NCBI GenBank assembly: GCA_000969725.1
Contig: JXSR01S043924.1
Length of the DNA stretch: 20,626 nt
Source: Ophiothrix spiculata
Lineage: Eukaryota > Echinodermata > Ophiuroidea > Amphilepidida > Ophiotrichidae
Direction: 5' to 3' (one strand)
Shown here: positions 19,451 through 20,626 of the stretch, piece by piece
Layout of the letters: each line of letters begins with the position of its first letter
Position numbering within the stretch: position 1 is the stretch's first letter
Notes under the pieces: model-generated
The model's input: the letters and a program-made list of their open reading frames with translations, nothing else
Database searches by the model: none
What the model was told of the DNA's origin: nothing
Made by a program: the position numbers and the translations under genes

Positions 19451-20349
19451 ATGCTAATCAATGTTCCTACAAAAACTTGAGAAATATAATTTGTATGAAC
19501 ACGTAATGATCATATAAATATATGGTGACAATAACATAACTTTCATCACGAACAATTCATTGTGTTTTTTAACTTATATTGGAATTAATGATGATATGTG
19601 ACTATAACACATAAAAGCCACTTAAATGTTGCGCAAAATATGTTCTACGGTGAAGATCAAGACCCAGAATTAATCTAGTTTACATAACAGTGAGACGGAT
19701 GAATTATGTTACATTACCAAGTATTGATTTAAATGCATTAGCATGTCACAAATCAAGGCGTGTAATTAGTACTCTTTGGTGATCAACAATGATATCAAGG
19801 CAAAATCACAATTCCAACTGAGAAGTAAGGGTTTCTGTGCAATGACACTGAAAGAAAATATCTTTTTACAACACCCTATTGATGCTACACACCAGAGAAG
19901 CCTTTCGAGAACAAATAACAATTTTAGACTCAATTATGGGCTCTTTGCCCTAATCATGCATTTTAATCACTCTCTACCTTAGACAACATGGCTTTATGTG
20001 TATGGTCTGGCATTAAAACCAACAAAGTTTGCTACATCTGACCGACCTTTTGTAAAACTTCAGTTCATACAAATTAGTACAAAACAAAATTATAAAATAA
20101 ATCCTTGGGACGAATGCTAGTTCTTATTTCAATGCTGTTTCTTACACAAATTCTGCAACCACCTCTAGCTACCCCTGACTAAATTCATTTAAAGGTTTAG
20201 TATCTCCTGATTTTTTCAGCTTTAACTACATCTCATTGTTGACCTTAATCACACCACCACTACCCATGCCCTGGCCTCATCTCTTACACAACCCTTACTG
20301 GCTTCTTTTATTGCAAGATAACATGCATTCATAAGACTATTTATGGAGT

Positions 20350-20442
20350 TCAGGAAAGAGACTGATTCTTGTCCTGCATTTTTGCAAATCGGATGTGAGT
20401 CCCATCACTCAAGAAAACAGAGGTACTTATTCCTTTGGGAAC
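20350..20442 (-). CDS. Candidate 3'-terminal coding exon, copy B
   Basis: Counterpart of 10941-11033. The acceptor tract CTCACTCTCTCGTCCTCAG ends in CAG at 20445-20443, then 30 codons beginning VPKGISTSVFLSDGTHIRF run to a TGA at 20352-20350. The upstream extension of the open frame (to 20553) differs completely between the copies and is read as intron. In minus-strand orientation the sequence after the stop is also shared with A, as expected for a 3' untranslated region, but I could not place a poly(A) signal with confidence. Protein family unknown. Confidence 0.45.
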   Translation of the reverse strand, partial: VPKGISTSVFLSDGTHIRFAKMQDKNQSLS

Positions 20443-20567
20443 CTGAGGACGAGAGAGTGAGGTACATTGTAAATAGAATGAACTAGTTGTGTTTGAGGAC
20501 ATGGCGACAGATTTTCTAATAATAAGAAAAAAGATTCTGTTTTTGCTGGACAATTAAGTGTGTGGGG

Positions 20568-20568
<1 letters not shown>

Positions 20569-20626
<58 letters not shown>
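20569..20626. repeat. (TG)n microsatellite, at least 29 units, to the window edge
   Basis: Uninterrupted TG from 20569 to the end of the window. It lies just beyond the last recognisable homology with segment A. Confidence 0.97.

Larger units (their letters stand above)
15375..20556. repeat. Segment B of the direct duplication
   Basis: Second copy of segment A. Homology begins at the T of TAATAAGGAATATGAG at 15375 and fades near 20556, just before the (TG)n tract. B lacks the 5.3 kb block and the A-specific MITEs. It carries four insertions of its own (15491-15697, 16246-16862, 16941-17804, 19240-19450). The flanking sequences differ on both sides: a LINE fragment left of A, and sequence beside a MITE left of B. 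Confidence 0.93.

Overview
The window looks like AT-rich nuclear DNA of an animal. No complete gene is visible. It has dinucleotide, trinucleotide and tetranucleotide repeats, non-LTR retrotransposon tails, a tRNA-like SINE head, a 230-base assembly gap, and many short elements with terminal inverted repeats (MITE-like). A highly heterozygous marine invertebrate such as an echinoderm or hemichordate would fit, but the sequence does not prove a taxon.

Layout: 2-358 (-) is the C-terminal end of a non-LTR reverse transcriptase that runs off the left edge. From 358 to about 11165 lies segment A. From 15375 to about 20556 lies segment B, a second copy of the same sequence in the same orientation. 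In a roughly 270-base stretch I compared by eye they differ at about 4% of positions. A spacer (11166-15374) separates them and holds its own short elements and a SINE-like head. The window ends in a (TG)n tract.

Because A and B are homologous, each serves as the empty-site control for the other. Only A carries elements at 501-944, 7906-8170, 8358-8782, 9313-9939 (with 9508-9858 nested inside) and 10064-10479 (around the N gap), plus a 5.3 kb block (1695-6997). Only B carries an AT-rich insertion at 15491-15697, a 5'-truncated LINE at 16246-16862, an unusual 864-base element built of palindromes at 16941-17804, and a hAT-type MITE at 19240-19450. In most of these cases the other copy shows the unoccupied target with one copy of the duplicated site.

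Coding potential is sparse. There are two retrotransposon fragments and one small candidate terminal exon on the minus strand, present in both copies (10941-11033 and 20350-20442), with a convincing splice acceptor. Whether A and B are a real duplication or two divergent haplotypes placed in series by the assembler cannot be decided from the sequence alone.
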